64,000 nt of DNA, taken from NCBI RefSeq assembly GCF_002954715.1, contig NZ_MSCP01000002.1:1125569-1189568 (forward strand). Direction: 5' to 3'. Shown here in pieces: positions 45,845-53,718 of the stretch; the first letter of the stretch is position 1; every line of letters begins with the position of its first letter. The notes beneath the pieces are model-generated. The model was not told the DNA's origin and made no database searches. It saw nothing but the letters and a program-made list of their open reading frames with translations. The position numbers and the translations under genes are program-made. This DNA is from Aliivibrio sifiae. GTDB lineage: Bacteria; Pseudomonadota; Gammaproteobacteria; Enterobacterales; Vibrionaceae.

Positions 45845-46269
45845 GACTGCATTCTCTTTTTAATCAGCTTCACGGCTGAACCAAGAACCGGTAAATGCTC
45901 ATACAGCATTTGCCCCATGTCTAAGTAGTCTCTGTGGTAATACACTCTTTCATTGAATTTAATATGTGAGGTGCCATCAACAGAAATACATTTCCCTTTA
46001 CCTATTTTAGGATGGCTGTATTCCATAGTCCAAAAAAGGCTGGCTTCACCACCATTCTCAATAACATGATGGATATGAAACTGACAATTTAAAATATTCT
46101 CGTATAAGTGTTCAAAATACTCGGTAAGCATAGGAAGCCCATCGATCTGATGTACAGCATCAATAAATTGAATATCATTGGAATAAATTTCAGGAAGGCG
46201 ATGAAGGGTTGAGCGATCTAATTCACCATAAAGTGATATAAATGTAGTAACAAAATTAGAGTGCTTCAT
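45841..46269 (-). CDS. NTF2/SnoaL-like protein
   Basis: A 142-residue cone-shaped alpha+beta (NTF2-like) protein: FVTTFISLYGELDRSTLHRLPEIYSNDIQFIDAVH at the N-terminus would be the usual helix plus first strand (quoted in part: LPEIYSNDIQFIDAV). AAGGAC precedes the ATG. It is the first gene of the eight-gene cfa operon that ends at 40199, with an RpoE-type promoter directly upstream. The function is not known; ligand binding or small-molecule isomerisation is typical of the fold. Confidence 0.78.
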   Translation of the reverse strand: MKHSNFVTTFISLYGELDRSTLHRLPEIYSNDIQFIDAVHQIDGLPMLTEYFEHLYENILNCQFHIHHVIENGGEASLFWTMEYSHPKIGKGKCISVDGTSHIKFNERVYYHRDYLDMGQMLYEHLPVLGSAVKLIKKRMQS

Positions 46270-46296
46270 GATGATATGTCCTTATTAAACTTATGA

Positions 46297-46315
46297 AATA
46301 CTACGTGGTAGTATT
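46297..46315. repeat. Perfect palindrome in the cfa-operon promoter
   Basis: AATACTAC at 46297-46304 and GTAGTATT at 46308-46315 are exact inverted copies around a three-base centre. It lies inside the spacer and -10 of the candidate RpoE promoter, so a protein bound here would block or alter that promoter. Confidence 0.6.
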
Positions 46316-46327
46316 CAAAAAAGATCA
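46298..46327 (-). promoter_or_regulatory. Candidate RpoE-type promoter of the cfa operon
   Basis: On the minus strand TGATCT (46322-46327), an 18-base spacer and TAGTAT (46298-46303), about 30 bases before the ATG of the NTF2-like gene. The -35 is supplied by the right arm of the chrR terminator stem. Spacing is identical to the rpoE promoter at 47675-47704. Confidence 0.55.
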
Positions 46328-46344
46328 CATCCTGTGATCTTTTT
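46317..46344 (-). terminator. Intrinsic terminator of rpoE-chrR
   Basis: AAAAAGATCACA and TGTGATCTTTTT form a 12-bp stem (loop of four) with T-run, starting about 50 bases after the chrR stop. It separates the regulatory pair from the cfa operon on the same strand. Confidence 0.85.
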
Positions 46345-46393
46345 AATAAAAGGAAATTAGCTTTAGCTTAGCTTACTTACCTATATTTATATA

Positions 46394-47047
46394 TTAGTAC
46401 AATAAGTTACCTATCGGATTAAATAATTTACTTATTCCTTGGGTAAAATGCAACGGAGCATTTTGTACGGTGTAACATAAACATCCATCAGTGGTTTTAG
46501 GGCTATGTGCATGCGAAGAATCTAACCAAATAAAATCACCTTTATGATAATGTCCTGATTCATCTTCAAAGCTGCCATCTAACAATAAGGTTAATTCAAA
46601 ACCTTTATGAGTATGCGTAGGGATCACACCACCGGCATTGATGTGCAATAAGTTAGATCGTGTCGCCCCTTCTTCTATCAAACGAGCACGACTTACCGCC
46701 CCCATTTGATTCCATTTCATATCAACATAACGAGTCAATACACGAGGTAATTCATAATGAAAAGAATCAATAAAAATATGCTCTACCGATGGCTCTTTCA
46801 AATAGCTAGTTTCAACCTCGGTATTTAATATACCGTTAAGCATTTGAGAAAAATCAACCGACTCAGCTTCTGCTGGCTCTTGCCACGCTTTTGCTGCAAA
46901 TTCTTGAGTTAATTTATCTGATTTACGCTTACAATGTTCACACAAATCACAATGCAGCGTCATACCAACAGCAAGAGATTCGGGTAAATCACCGTCGACA
47001 TGAGAACGTAATAATGCATCGCTAGGATGATGGGTAATTTTATTCAT
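46394..47047 (-). CDS. chrR: ChrR-family zinc anti-sigma factor
   Basis: A 217-residue anti-sigma factor. With the ATG at 47047 (AGGAG seven bases before), the zinc residues fall at His6, His32, Cys36 and Cys39 (LHCDLCEHC), one residue off the R. sphaeroides positions. The C-terminal cupin (about 110-210) keeps a second metal site: PTHTHKGFELTLLLDG and DSSHAHSP. In the known system singlet oxygen releases the sigma factor. It overlaps rpoE by eight bases. The start two codons upstream sits on the ribosome site and is less likely. Confidence 0.93.
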   Translation of the reverse strand: MNKITHHPSDALLRSHVDGDLPESLAVGMTLHCDLCEHCKRKSDKLTQEFAAKAWQEPAEAESVDFSQMLNGILNTEVETSYLKEPSVEHIFIDSFHYELPRVLTRYVDMKWNQMGAVSRARLIEEGATRSNLLHINAGGVIPTHTHKGFELTLLLDGSFEDESGHYHKGDFIWLDSSHAHSPKTTDGCLCYTVQNAPLHFTQGISKLFNPIGNLLY

Positions 47048-47648
47048 GCTCATACTCCTGTCTTAATTTGGTTAATGCTAAACGCAGCCGTGATTTAATC
47101 GTTCCGATTGGTTCACTTAATTGTTCTGAGAGCTCTTGTTGAGTCAAGCCTTGCTCATAAATCCCTTCCACAACCACTCGTTGGTTATTAGGTAATATGC
47201 TCACTGCCTTCTTTAATTTTTTCGTTTCCAGCCAATCTAGCTCTACGGCCTCTACTTGTTTATCAAATAATGGCCACAACTCGTCACTGACCGTATCTTC
47301 TCTATTTGATTGCATTTTGCGTAACATATCAAAGCTATGATTACGCATTACCGTGAATATCCAACCAGACGCATTACCTTTGCTCTGATTGAATAGTGTC
47401 GCTTTTCGCCAAACAAGCGTCATCGTCTCTTGGACTAAATCCATTGCTAACGTTGGATCATTGAATTTCTTTAATCCATATGCTCTAATTTTGGGTGCAA
47501 ACCAAGAAAACAGCTCAGAAAATGCCTGTTTATCTTGAGATAAAGCGACCTCTTGTAACCAAGCGTCTAATCTTGCTTTATCTTCTTCATCTGATTGGGT
47601 CGGTATTGGGTTCACCTGATTGCTAACCTCTACATAATGAGTTTGCAT
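47040..47648 (-). CDS. rpoE: ECF sigma factor RpoE (ChrR-controlled, ECF11 type)
   Basis: A 202-residue extracytoplasmic-function sigma factor. Region 2 is seen in DPTLAMDLVQETMTLVWRKA and WIFTVMRNHSFDMLRK, region 4 in LPNNQRVVVEGIYEQGLTQQELSEQL and GTIKSRLRLALTKLRQ (quoted in pieces). The ATG at 47648 is chosen for its GGAG; upstream TTG and ATG codons overlap that site. It is paired with chrR and carries its own TGATCC-type promoter, implying autoregulation. This is not the envelope-stress RpoE with RseA. Confidence 0.93.
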   Translation of the reverse strand: MQTHYVEVSNQVNPIPTQSDEEDKARLDAWLQEVALSQDKQAFSELFSWFAPKIRAYGLKKFNDPTLAMDLVQETMTLVWRKATLFNQSKGNASGWIFTVMRNHSFDMLRKMQSNREDTVSDELWPLFDKQVEAVELDWLETKKLKKAVSILPNNQRVVVEGIYEQGLTQQELSEQLSEPIGTIKSRLRLALTKLRQEYEHE

Positions 47649-47674
47649 AATCATCTCCAAAGTTTTTATACTTT

Positions 47675-47704
47675 GTTATACGATAATGCTAAGAAATTGG
47701 ATCA
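47675..47704 (-). promoter_or_regulatory. Autoregulatory RpoE-type promoter
   Basis: On the minus strand TGATCC (47699-47704), an 18-base spacer and TATAAC (47675-47680), 27 bases before the rpoE ATG. The -35 equals the one described for RpoE/ChrR systems in Rhodobacter; the -10 is AT-rich as in the two other copies of the window. Confidence 0.7.
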
Positions 47705-47814
47705 TTATTAATACTATAACATTGCATTTATTTTAAATATTATTGATTTCAATATATTTATCACAGTATCGAAAATAAAATAATATCAACGCTGATAAGC
47801 AGTTGCTTACATAA

Positions 47815-49851
47815 TTACGCGACTTGCTCATCCTGCAAAGTCACTAAACCAAGCTCAATAATGGCTTCTATTGCCATTGGTTTATAAAAGAAAAAGCCTT
47901 GGATGCAAGAGATACCCAAAGACTGGATAAAATCGACTTCATCTTTACTTTCTGCACCTTCAACAACTATGTTTGCACCCGTAATTTGGCCTAACTCAAC
48001 CGCAAGACTAAATAGTTTTCGTCCTCGCTCAGTTCCTATGTTGAGCAATAAAGAGCGGTCTATTTTTACTTTATCGAAATCAAAACGAGATAAATAAGCG
48101 ATCGAAGAATAGCCTGAACCAAAATCGTCTAACGCAATAGTAATTCCTAATTCTCTTAATTTATTAAGCGTTTTCTTGGTTTCTTTCTCATCTTTAATTA
48201 GCAATTCTTCTGTTATTTCTAACTCAAGCTGCTCAAACCGTAGTGAGCTTCTTTTTATTAATTGCATTACTGTGGTTAAAAATGTCGGTACCAACACCGT
48301 TTCTGGTGACACATTTACTGATATTTTAAAATCAGGATCATGAGCATAATTGTTTGCAGTAGCAATCGCTTTCTCAAGAACCCAGAAATCCAACTCGGGC
48401 AGTAACCCTAATTCAGAAAAAGAATCAATAAATGTTGGAGGTGTTATATGCCCAGAGTAAGAGCAGTGTCTAATTAATGCTTCTAAAGAAATAACTTTTT
48501 GCTTATCTACGTCATATTGAGGTTGGTAGTAGAGAATAAAGTCACCCGTTTTATGCAGATGTTCAACTGTTTTCTGCGCTGCCATATTTATAGATAAATG
48601 AGGGATATAACTGCCTATCGCTTTTGTTGTATCAATCTTTTCAGATGAGAAGAACCGCTCCGTCAAAGAATCTAATGCTGTTTTCCCCATACTTAACTTA
48701 TCCATTCGCATGAAAAATGGATAATAAATCGCAATTCCAATCAATATAATAATACATTGTAGAATAGAACCGGATATCGCCCCATCAGTCCCTAAGTACC
48801 CGCCAATGATTGGCGGTGTCATCCAACTTATCACTCCCATAATAGGAGGAACAACTCCCCATAAGGTCGCAAAGTACGCAATAAGCAAACCAACAATAGG
48901 GGTGAGAAGAAATGGAATTATCATGATTGGGTTAAACATGATAGGTAAACCATACAATATTGGTTCATTAATATTAAAGATACTCAGTAATAAAGCCGCT
49001 TTAGCTAATGTCCTATATCCTTTATTTTTAGCAAATAACAACACACAAATGACCAAGCTTAACGTATTTCCAGAACCCCCCATCCCAGTATAAAAATCAT
49101 AAAAGTTACTGGTTAGAATAGGAATAGTTCCTGAACCCGTTTCAATAAGAGCAAGACTCTCTGATGTTATTCTAAATAATTCGATTTTATAAGATGCTAA
49201 AATGACATGTCCATTGACACCAATAGACCATAGAACACCTCTAGTAAATTCATAAATAATTCCGTCAAATAATGACATGGGGTCCAGTCTTGGCATCATC
49301 AAGGTTAGATGTAATGCATCTAATATAACGAATTTTGTTCCATAGCTAATACCTAACAAAATTGAAATCACAATACAGACAGAAATCACAAGATTAATAG
49401 AACGCTCAACAACATTAGGTAAGTGAGTGTCTCTAAAAATCGATAGTAACTGAAGATATTGGTAAAAAAAACTCACTGCAATAGGGATGAAAATCGCAAA
49501 TGGGAAATTAATAGGAATAAGGCTGCCTTCATGAAATAAATCCCATTGAAAACAAATGATGAAATAGAGTAAAACCGAAGAGGTAATAATGGCGATAACG
49601 GGTTGTTTATGAAGAGATGCAAGATACTGCGAAAAGAAAACAACGAGTAAGACAGGGAATAACTGAGCAATAAGGGAGCTGATCGTATTCAGTTCATAGC
49701 TAACATCTGTCCAATTTAATAGAGTGGCTCCATTTGACGCTAACAAAGAAAAAGAAGAAATTAAAGAAACCGGAAGCAACATAATAAATACGTTACTTAT
49801 TCCCGCAAGGTATTTGTTCGCAGGTAAATGCTTCATTAAGTAGGTAAACAC
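47815..49851 (-). CDS. PTS EIIC domain fused to an EAL c-di-GMP phosphodiesterase domain
   Basis: A 678-residue membrane protein. Residues 1 to about 385 form a lactose/cellobiose-type PTS EIIC permease with some ten helices and the sugar-site segment FNINEPILYG (Glu296). The usual G-[IV]-H-G histidine position reads Asn213 (GVNGH). No EIIA or EIIB domain is attached. Residues about 430-675 are an EAL domain with a full catalytic set: Glu457 (LEAL), Asn513, Glu545, Asp575/Asp576 (ALDDFGSGYSS), Lys596, Glu631 and Gln651. The start is a GTG with AAGGAG before it. It is probably a sugar-responsive phosphodiesterase; whether it still transports is open. Confidence 0.9.
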   Translation of the reverse strand: MFTYLMKHLPANKYLAGISNVFIMLLPVSLISSFSLLASNGATLLNWTDVSYELNTISSLIAQLFPVLLVVFFSQYLASLHKQPVIAIITSSVLLYFIICFQWDLFHEGSLIPINFPFAIFIPIAVSFFYQYLQLLSIFRDTHLPNVVERSINLVISVCIVISILLGISYGTKFVILDALHLTLMMPRLDPMSLFDGIIYEFTRGVLWSIGVNGHVILASYKIELFRITSESLALIETGSGTIPILTSNFYDFYTGMGGSGNTLSLVICVLLFAKNKGYRTLAKAALLLSIFNINEPILYGLPIMFNPIMIIPFLLTPIVGLLIAYFATLWGVVPPIMGVISWMTPPIIGGYLGTDGAISGSILQCIIILIGIAIYYPFFMRMDKLSMGKTALDSLTERFFSSEKIDTTKAIGSYIPHLSINMAAQKTVEHLHKTGDFILYYQPQYDVDKQKVISLEALIRHCSYSGHITPPTFIDSFSELGLLPELDFWVLEKAIATANNYAHDPDFKISVNVSPETVLVPTFLTTVMQLIKRSSLRFEQLELEITEELLIKDEKETKKTLNKLRELGITIALDDFGSGYSSIAYLSRFDFDKVKIDRSLLLNIGTERGRKLFSLAVELGQITGANIVVEGAESKDEVDFIQSLGISCIQGFFFYKPMAIEAIIELGLVTLQDEQVA

Positions 49852-50053
49852 TGCAGCTCCTTGGCAGTTAGCAGCTCAAACTTAATGCATGATATACCAT
49901 ATAAACCACTCAAGCACTTTATTTACAATTAAAATTAACTCTATCACCAACTTAATAATAAAAACCATAACTATATCTCATTTCCAAAATTATGACCTTG
50001 ACTCTTTTACAGTATAGCTTCGTAATCCACTTTCAATTTGTAAGGTACTGATA
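49852..50053. other. Divergent intergenic region, no specific signal read
   Basis: These 202 AT-rich bases separate the EIIC-EAL gene from the cytochrome gene and must hold both promoters. No strong repeat or hairpin was noticed. Confidence 0.4.
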
Positions 50054-50368
50054 ATGTATAACTATATTTTTCTTCTCTCTCTAATTTCTTTCGGCGCTAT
50101 TTCTGGAGATGCTAAATTAGGTCAAATGAAGTCACCAAGCTGCGTTTATTGTCATGGTACAACAGGGGAAGCGATTAATAGCACCTACCCTAATTTAGAT
50201 ATGCAAAATGAGGGGTATTTATATTCTTCTATGAAAGCGTACCAAAATGGTGAGCGAACTGGGCCTCTTGCGTTAATGATGAAAGCCCAGTTACAACGAC
50301 TCAATGATCAAGATTTAAAAGATATCGCAGCCTTTTACGCTAATGCGTCTAACAATGAAAACAAATAA
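50054..50368 (+). CDS. Small periplasmic cytochrome c (class I)
   Basis: A 104-residue protein: a signal peptide (MYNYIFLLSLISFGAISG), one haem site CVYCH at about 30-34, and a Met ligand candidate in LALMMKAQLQ. The C-terminal helix DLKDIAAFYANA is typical of cytochrome c553/c5-type subunits. It donates or accepts electrons in the periplasm; the partner is not nearby. Its last 34 bases overlap the end of the convergent PLP-enzyme gene. Confidence 0.85.
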   Translation: MYNYIFLLSLISFGAISGDAKLGQMKSPSCVYCHGTTGEAINSTYPNLDMQNEGYLYSSMKAYQNGERTGPLALMMKAQLQRLNDQDLKDIAAFYANASNNENK

Positions 50369-51567
50369 TCAATTTCATCAATGGTGTTGTAATGCATAAA
50401 CCCAATACGTACAACACCACCACTCTCTTCTAATTCAAGTTGTCTAATTAACCCTAACGCATAGAAATGTCCATTCCATACGCATACATGATTCAGTCCT
50501 AATTTTTTGGCTACTTGATCTGGTGTATGACCCTTCAAGCGAATAGCAAACGTTGGTGTTCTACGTTGGCAATGTTCAGGATCGCTTATCCCAAATAACG
50601 AAATCCAAGATCGGCTTCCAAGCTTATTCAAAAAATAATGTGTTAACACTAATTCATGTTGTTGATATTGAATGAAGCTAGTCACCAGCCTTTCTCTCAA
50701 GCTGTCCCCTTTAGTTCCCCATTGAGCTAGGTATTCAATTGCGGCACTTACTCCTGCTAGACCTTCAAAACTCTGGGTGCCTGTTTCAAAACGTCCAGGG
50801 CCAATATTCGTTGCAGGTTCTACTTTGTAAGGAGAAAGTGAGTCTAAATAGAATGGTGATATATATGCAATCCCAACATGAGGTCCAAAGAATTTATATG
50901 CAGAACACACCAAAAAATCACACTCTAGAGTTTGAACATCAATCAAATGATGCGGAGCGTAATGAACGGCATCAACATAAATCATCGCGCCAAAATGATG
51001 GGTAGCCGCAACCATAGACTCAACATCAACAAGAGAGCCCGTTGTATTCGATGCATAAGTTGTCGCGACGAGTACCGTTTTATCTGACAATAACGAATAA
51101 AAATGCTCCATATCCAACGTGCAATCGTCAGTATTAACACGAACCTGATGAACAACTACGCCTTTCTCTTCTGCGGCTTGTTGCCAGCTTGATACATTAG
51201 AATAATGATCTAATGCAGTAACAATGATCTCATCACCTGCTTTCCAGTCTCGACTAATCGCTCGACTTAATTGAAAAGTCAGAGAGGTCATATTTGCCCC
51301 AAACACAATATTATTACTGCTTGGTGCATTCAATAACGCAGCACAAGCAGTTCGAGCATTATCCATGACGACATTTGTATTCTGACTCGAAAAAAAATGG
51401 CCACCTAAATTGGAGTTCGAATAGCCTAAATATTCTGTCATTGCCGTTAATACCGATGTTGGAACTTGAGAGCCTCCTGGACCATCTAAAAATAAAACGG
51501 GATGACTCTCAATTGTTTGTGAGAGAGCTTGAAATTGAGGACGTACGCTATCAGGCGTGAAAGTCAT
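50335..51567 (-). CDS. Cysteine desulfurase-like PLP enzyme (VC1184 type)
   Basis: A 410-residue class V aminotransferase-fold protein. The PLP lysine is in LVCSAYKFFGPHVG, the aspartate in MIYVDAVHYAPHH, and the N-terminal block FLDGPGGSQVP marks the VC1184-type branch. The mobile cysteine loop of true desulfurases is not obvious, so sulfur transfer is unproven. I prefer the ATG at 51567 (AGG eight bases upstream) to the ATG at 51576, which sits on that site. It overlaps the dioxygenase gene upstream by 17 bases, so the two are coupled. Confidence 0.85.
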   Translation of the reverse strand: MTFTPDSVRPQFQALSQTIESHPVLFLDGPGGSQVPTSVLTAMTEYLGYSNSNLGGHFFSSQNTNVVMDNARTACAALLNAPSSNNIVFGANMTSLTFQLSRAISRDWKAGDEIIVTALDHYSNVSSWQQAAEEKGVVVHQVRVNTDDCTLDMEHFYSLLSDKTVLVATTYASNTTGSLVDVESMVAATHHFGAMIYVDAVHYAPHHLIDVQTLECDFLVCSAYKFFGPHVGIAYISPFYLDSLSPYKVEPATNIGPGRFETGTQSFEGLAGVSAAIEYLAQWGTKGDSLRERLVTSFIQYQQHELVLTHYFLNKLGSRSWISLFGISDPEHCQRRTPTFAIRLKGHTPDQVAKKLGLNHVCVWNGHFYALGLIRQLELEESGGVVRIGFMHYNTIDEIDYLFSLLDALA

Positions 51568-52207
51568 TAGCTTCATCCTTTGCTGTTAATACAAATACAT
51601 CCATATGCCCTTCATGCGCGTGGTCAACCAAGCGTATTGGTTTTCCGTTATGCCACAATTTTCTATCGTCAACCATGGCGACTTCTCCATCTTCTAAAAT
51701 CTTTATAAAAAATGGTTCTTCATTAGAGTCTTTATAAACAAGCAATTCACCACCTTCGATATTAGAACGATCAATACCAATCAAAGCAATATGATCAAAA
51801 CCGTCTTGGTGAACACCCTCTGGTGCTATTTCCGTTTCTTCATAAATAGCGGAGATCCGCATTTGATGTATCTCGATCTCTTGACCATTCGGAAGATGAT
51901 TTAGACCCATAAAGACTTGGCACATTTCAGCCATGCCTTCACTGTGTAAAATATGCGCTTCAATACCTTCAAATTCACGAACAATATCTCCTTGAAAATG
52001 ATTAATATCTTCACTCTGAACAAAGTTATGTTTGCTGGTTTCAACCACTTTTTCATTAACAACACGAATTACGGAATAGCGACGCAATCGGAAGTTACCA
52101 TCAGCATGAGTAGTCTTAGGTAGGCCTGTAAATGAGGGTGCGAGTTGGTGAACAGCAGCATGACTTAATTGTGTCAGCTGCAATGTTGTATCATGTGAAT
52201 AAATCAT
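51551..52207 (-). CDS. 2-oxoglutarate/Fe(II) dioxygenase, free amino acid hydroxylase type
   Basis: A 218-residue dioxygenase of the family of bacterial L-isoleucine/L-leucine hydroxylases (PF10014). The iron ligands are in GVHQDGFDHIALIGIDR (His, Asp) and KLWHNGKPIRL (His), with Arg for 2-oxoglutarate after it; FRLRRYSVIR marks the family N-terminus. AGGAGG precedes the ATG. It is translationally coupled to the PLP enzyme downstream, suggesting that the two act in turn on the same amino acid. The substrate is unknown. Confidence 0.85.
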   Translation of the reverse strand: MIYSHDTTLQLTQLSHAAVHQLAPSFTGLPKTTHADGNFRLRRYSVIRVVNEKVVETSKHNFVQSEDINHFQGDIVREFEGIEAHILHSEGMAEMCQVFMGLNHLPNGQEIEIHQMRISAIYEETEIAPEGVHQDGFDHIALIGIDRSNIEGGELLVYKDSNEEPFFIKILEDGEVAMVDDRKLWHNGKPIRLVDHAHEGHMDVFVLTAKDEANDFHA

Positions 52208-52425
52208 ATTGCCTCCTGCATAATAAGATTAACATTTAATTTACATCTTTATTATTTACGCAGAAATGCTGATAAATCAAATAAAACAGTCCTTTCATTT
52301 GCACACTTTTGAATATTCGACACATAACTCCACATTAAGATTGTAAGCAGAAACTAAATTCTAATTATCTTTTTTAACTGCCTTTAAAACCAGAACTCTT
52401 CACTAAAATAAATGCATATCATTGA
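52208..52425. other. Intergenic region between dioxygenase pair and MFS exporter
   Basis: These 218 bases, AT-rich, hold the promoter of the dioxygenase operon. No clear terminator for the MFS gene (same strand, upstream) and no supported open frame was found. Confidence 0.4.
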
Positions 52426-53640
52426 TTATCCGTCATTAATTAGACTTCTTACCCGTTTATTCCATAGTAATACAAAGAACATGATGAGAGTAATAGTTAA
52501 ATAAAACACTCCTAAAGAATGCTGATTTGTTACCCAACTTTTCACGAGATAACCACCAAATACACCGGCAAGGCCCATTTGAATAGATCCTGATAACGCT
52601 GAAATCGTCCCTACTTTTTTAGTATGCGGAGCAAGTAATAAGTTAATAGACAGTGGGAATGTAATACCTTGAGCAACGGCTAATAAGGTAAACGCAAAGA
52701 CTAAAGAAAACAGTGAGGTATCAAAACTTATCAGCCATAAACCAGATAAGGTCATAATACCAAGGGCAATACCAATTAAAATATCAACAGAACAACGCTT
52801 ATTTAAGCTATTAAGAATAAAACTGCCTATCATTAAACCTGCAGAAGGAATAATCATTACTTGACCATACTCGGCCGTCGTTAAACCTAATCCCTCTTGA
52901 AGCAAAAAAGGCAATAAGGAAACAGACACAAGGCTACCTAAATAACTAACCCAATTTAAACTTGCACTAGAAATAACCTGAGCGTTAGAAAAGAGTGAAC
53001 CATAGTCACGCAATGTTTGAGTAAAGCTAAACTTCTGAGGTTTATAGGGTAGTGTTTCAGGAAGAATAAAGTACCCAATGGTTAAAATACAGCTTAAGTA
53101 TATCAATACAAAACCAAACACCCACTGCCAGCTAAAATGCCAAGCAATCCAGCCGCCCATAACAGGTGCAAGAATCGGCAAAATAGAGGCGGTAATGGAA
53201 ATATAAGACATCGCTTTAGTCAAATGATGTCCACTGTAGCTATCTCTTAATACACTTCGGCCTAATACTGATGCGCTACCCGCTCCTAGACCTTGCAGTA
53301 AACGCCCTAACACTAAAGCAGTAAAGTTATCTGTCATTGAAAAACATAAGACAGTACCTAACAAATAAATCCCCTGCCCTAAAATAAAGATTGGTCGCCT
53401 ACCTAATGCATCAGATAGAGGTCCATAGAACAACTGAGAGCCACCAAAGCCAACTAAAAATAACGTAACAAGTAACTGAACATCTGCAGGGGAAACACCA
53501 AGATCTTGGCTAATTAAAGGCAATGACGGCAGATAAATGCTCACACCAACTTGCCCCGTTGCAATAATCATCATTGCAAGAAGTAACGGTGTTTTATTTA
53601 AGCGGCCGGCAGGCAGCGCTGAGATATTATTTTTATTCAT
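52426..53640 (-). CDS. MFS multidrug exporter, EmrD/Bcr type
   Basis: A 404-residue 12-helix transporter. The motif-A segment is LFYGPLSDALGRRPIF, and motif C-like glycines appear in APVMGGWIAWHFSW. It aligns in pattern with E. coli EmrD (GQVGVSIYLPSLPLISQDL at the N-terminus). Such proteins exchange drugs or amphipathic compounds for protons. It is divergent from a LysR gene (53719), probably its regulator, with a dyad in the 78-base gap. Confidence 0.88.
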   Translation of the reverse strand: MNKNNISALPAGRLNKTPLLLAMMIIATGQVGVSIYLPSLPLISQDLGVSPADVQLLVTLFLVGFGGSQLFYGPLSDALGRRPIFILGQGIYLLGTVLCFSMTDNFTALVLGRLLQGLGAGSASVLGRSVLRDSYSGHHLTKAMSYISITASILPILAPVMGGWIAWHFSWQWVFGFVLIYLSCILTIGYFILPETLPYKPQKFSFTQTLRDYGSLFSNAQVISSASLNWVSYLGSLVSVSLLPFLLQEGLGLTTAEYGQVMIIPSAGLMIGSFILNSLNKRCSVDILIGIALGIMTLSGLWLISFDTSLFSLVFAFTLLAVAQGITFPLSINLLLAPHTKKVGTISALSGSIQMGLAGVFGGYLVKSWVTNQHSLGVFYLTITLIMFFVLLWNKRVRSLINDG

Positions 53641-53663
53641 TTAATCAGTTTACATTCAATCGA

Positions 53664-53686
53664 TATGATTGATAATAGCTATCATA
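53664..53686. promoter_or_regulatory. Dyad in the MFS/LysR divergent region
   Basis: TATGAT (53664-53669) and ATCATA (53681-53686) are inverted copies separated by 11 bases, with GATA...TATC inside. It sits between the divergent exporter and LysR genes and is a candidate LysR box. Confidence 0.4.
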
Positions 53687-53718
53687 GGAATCAAATTAAG
53701 TCCAAATAGGAACTAATC

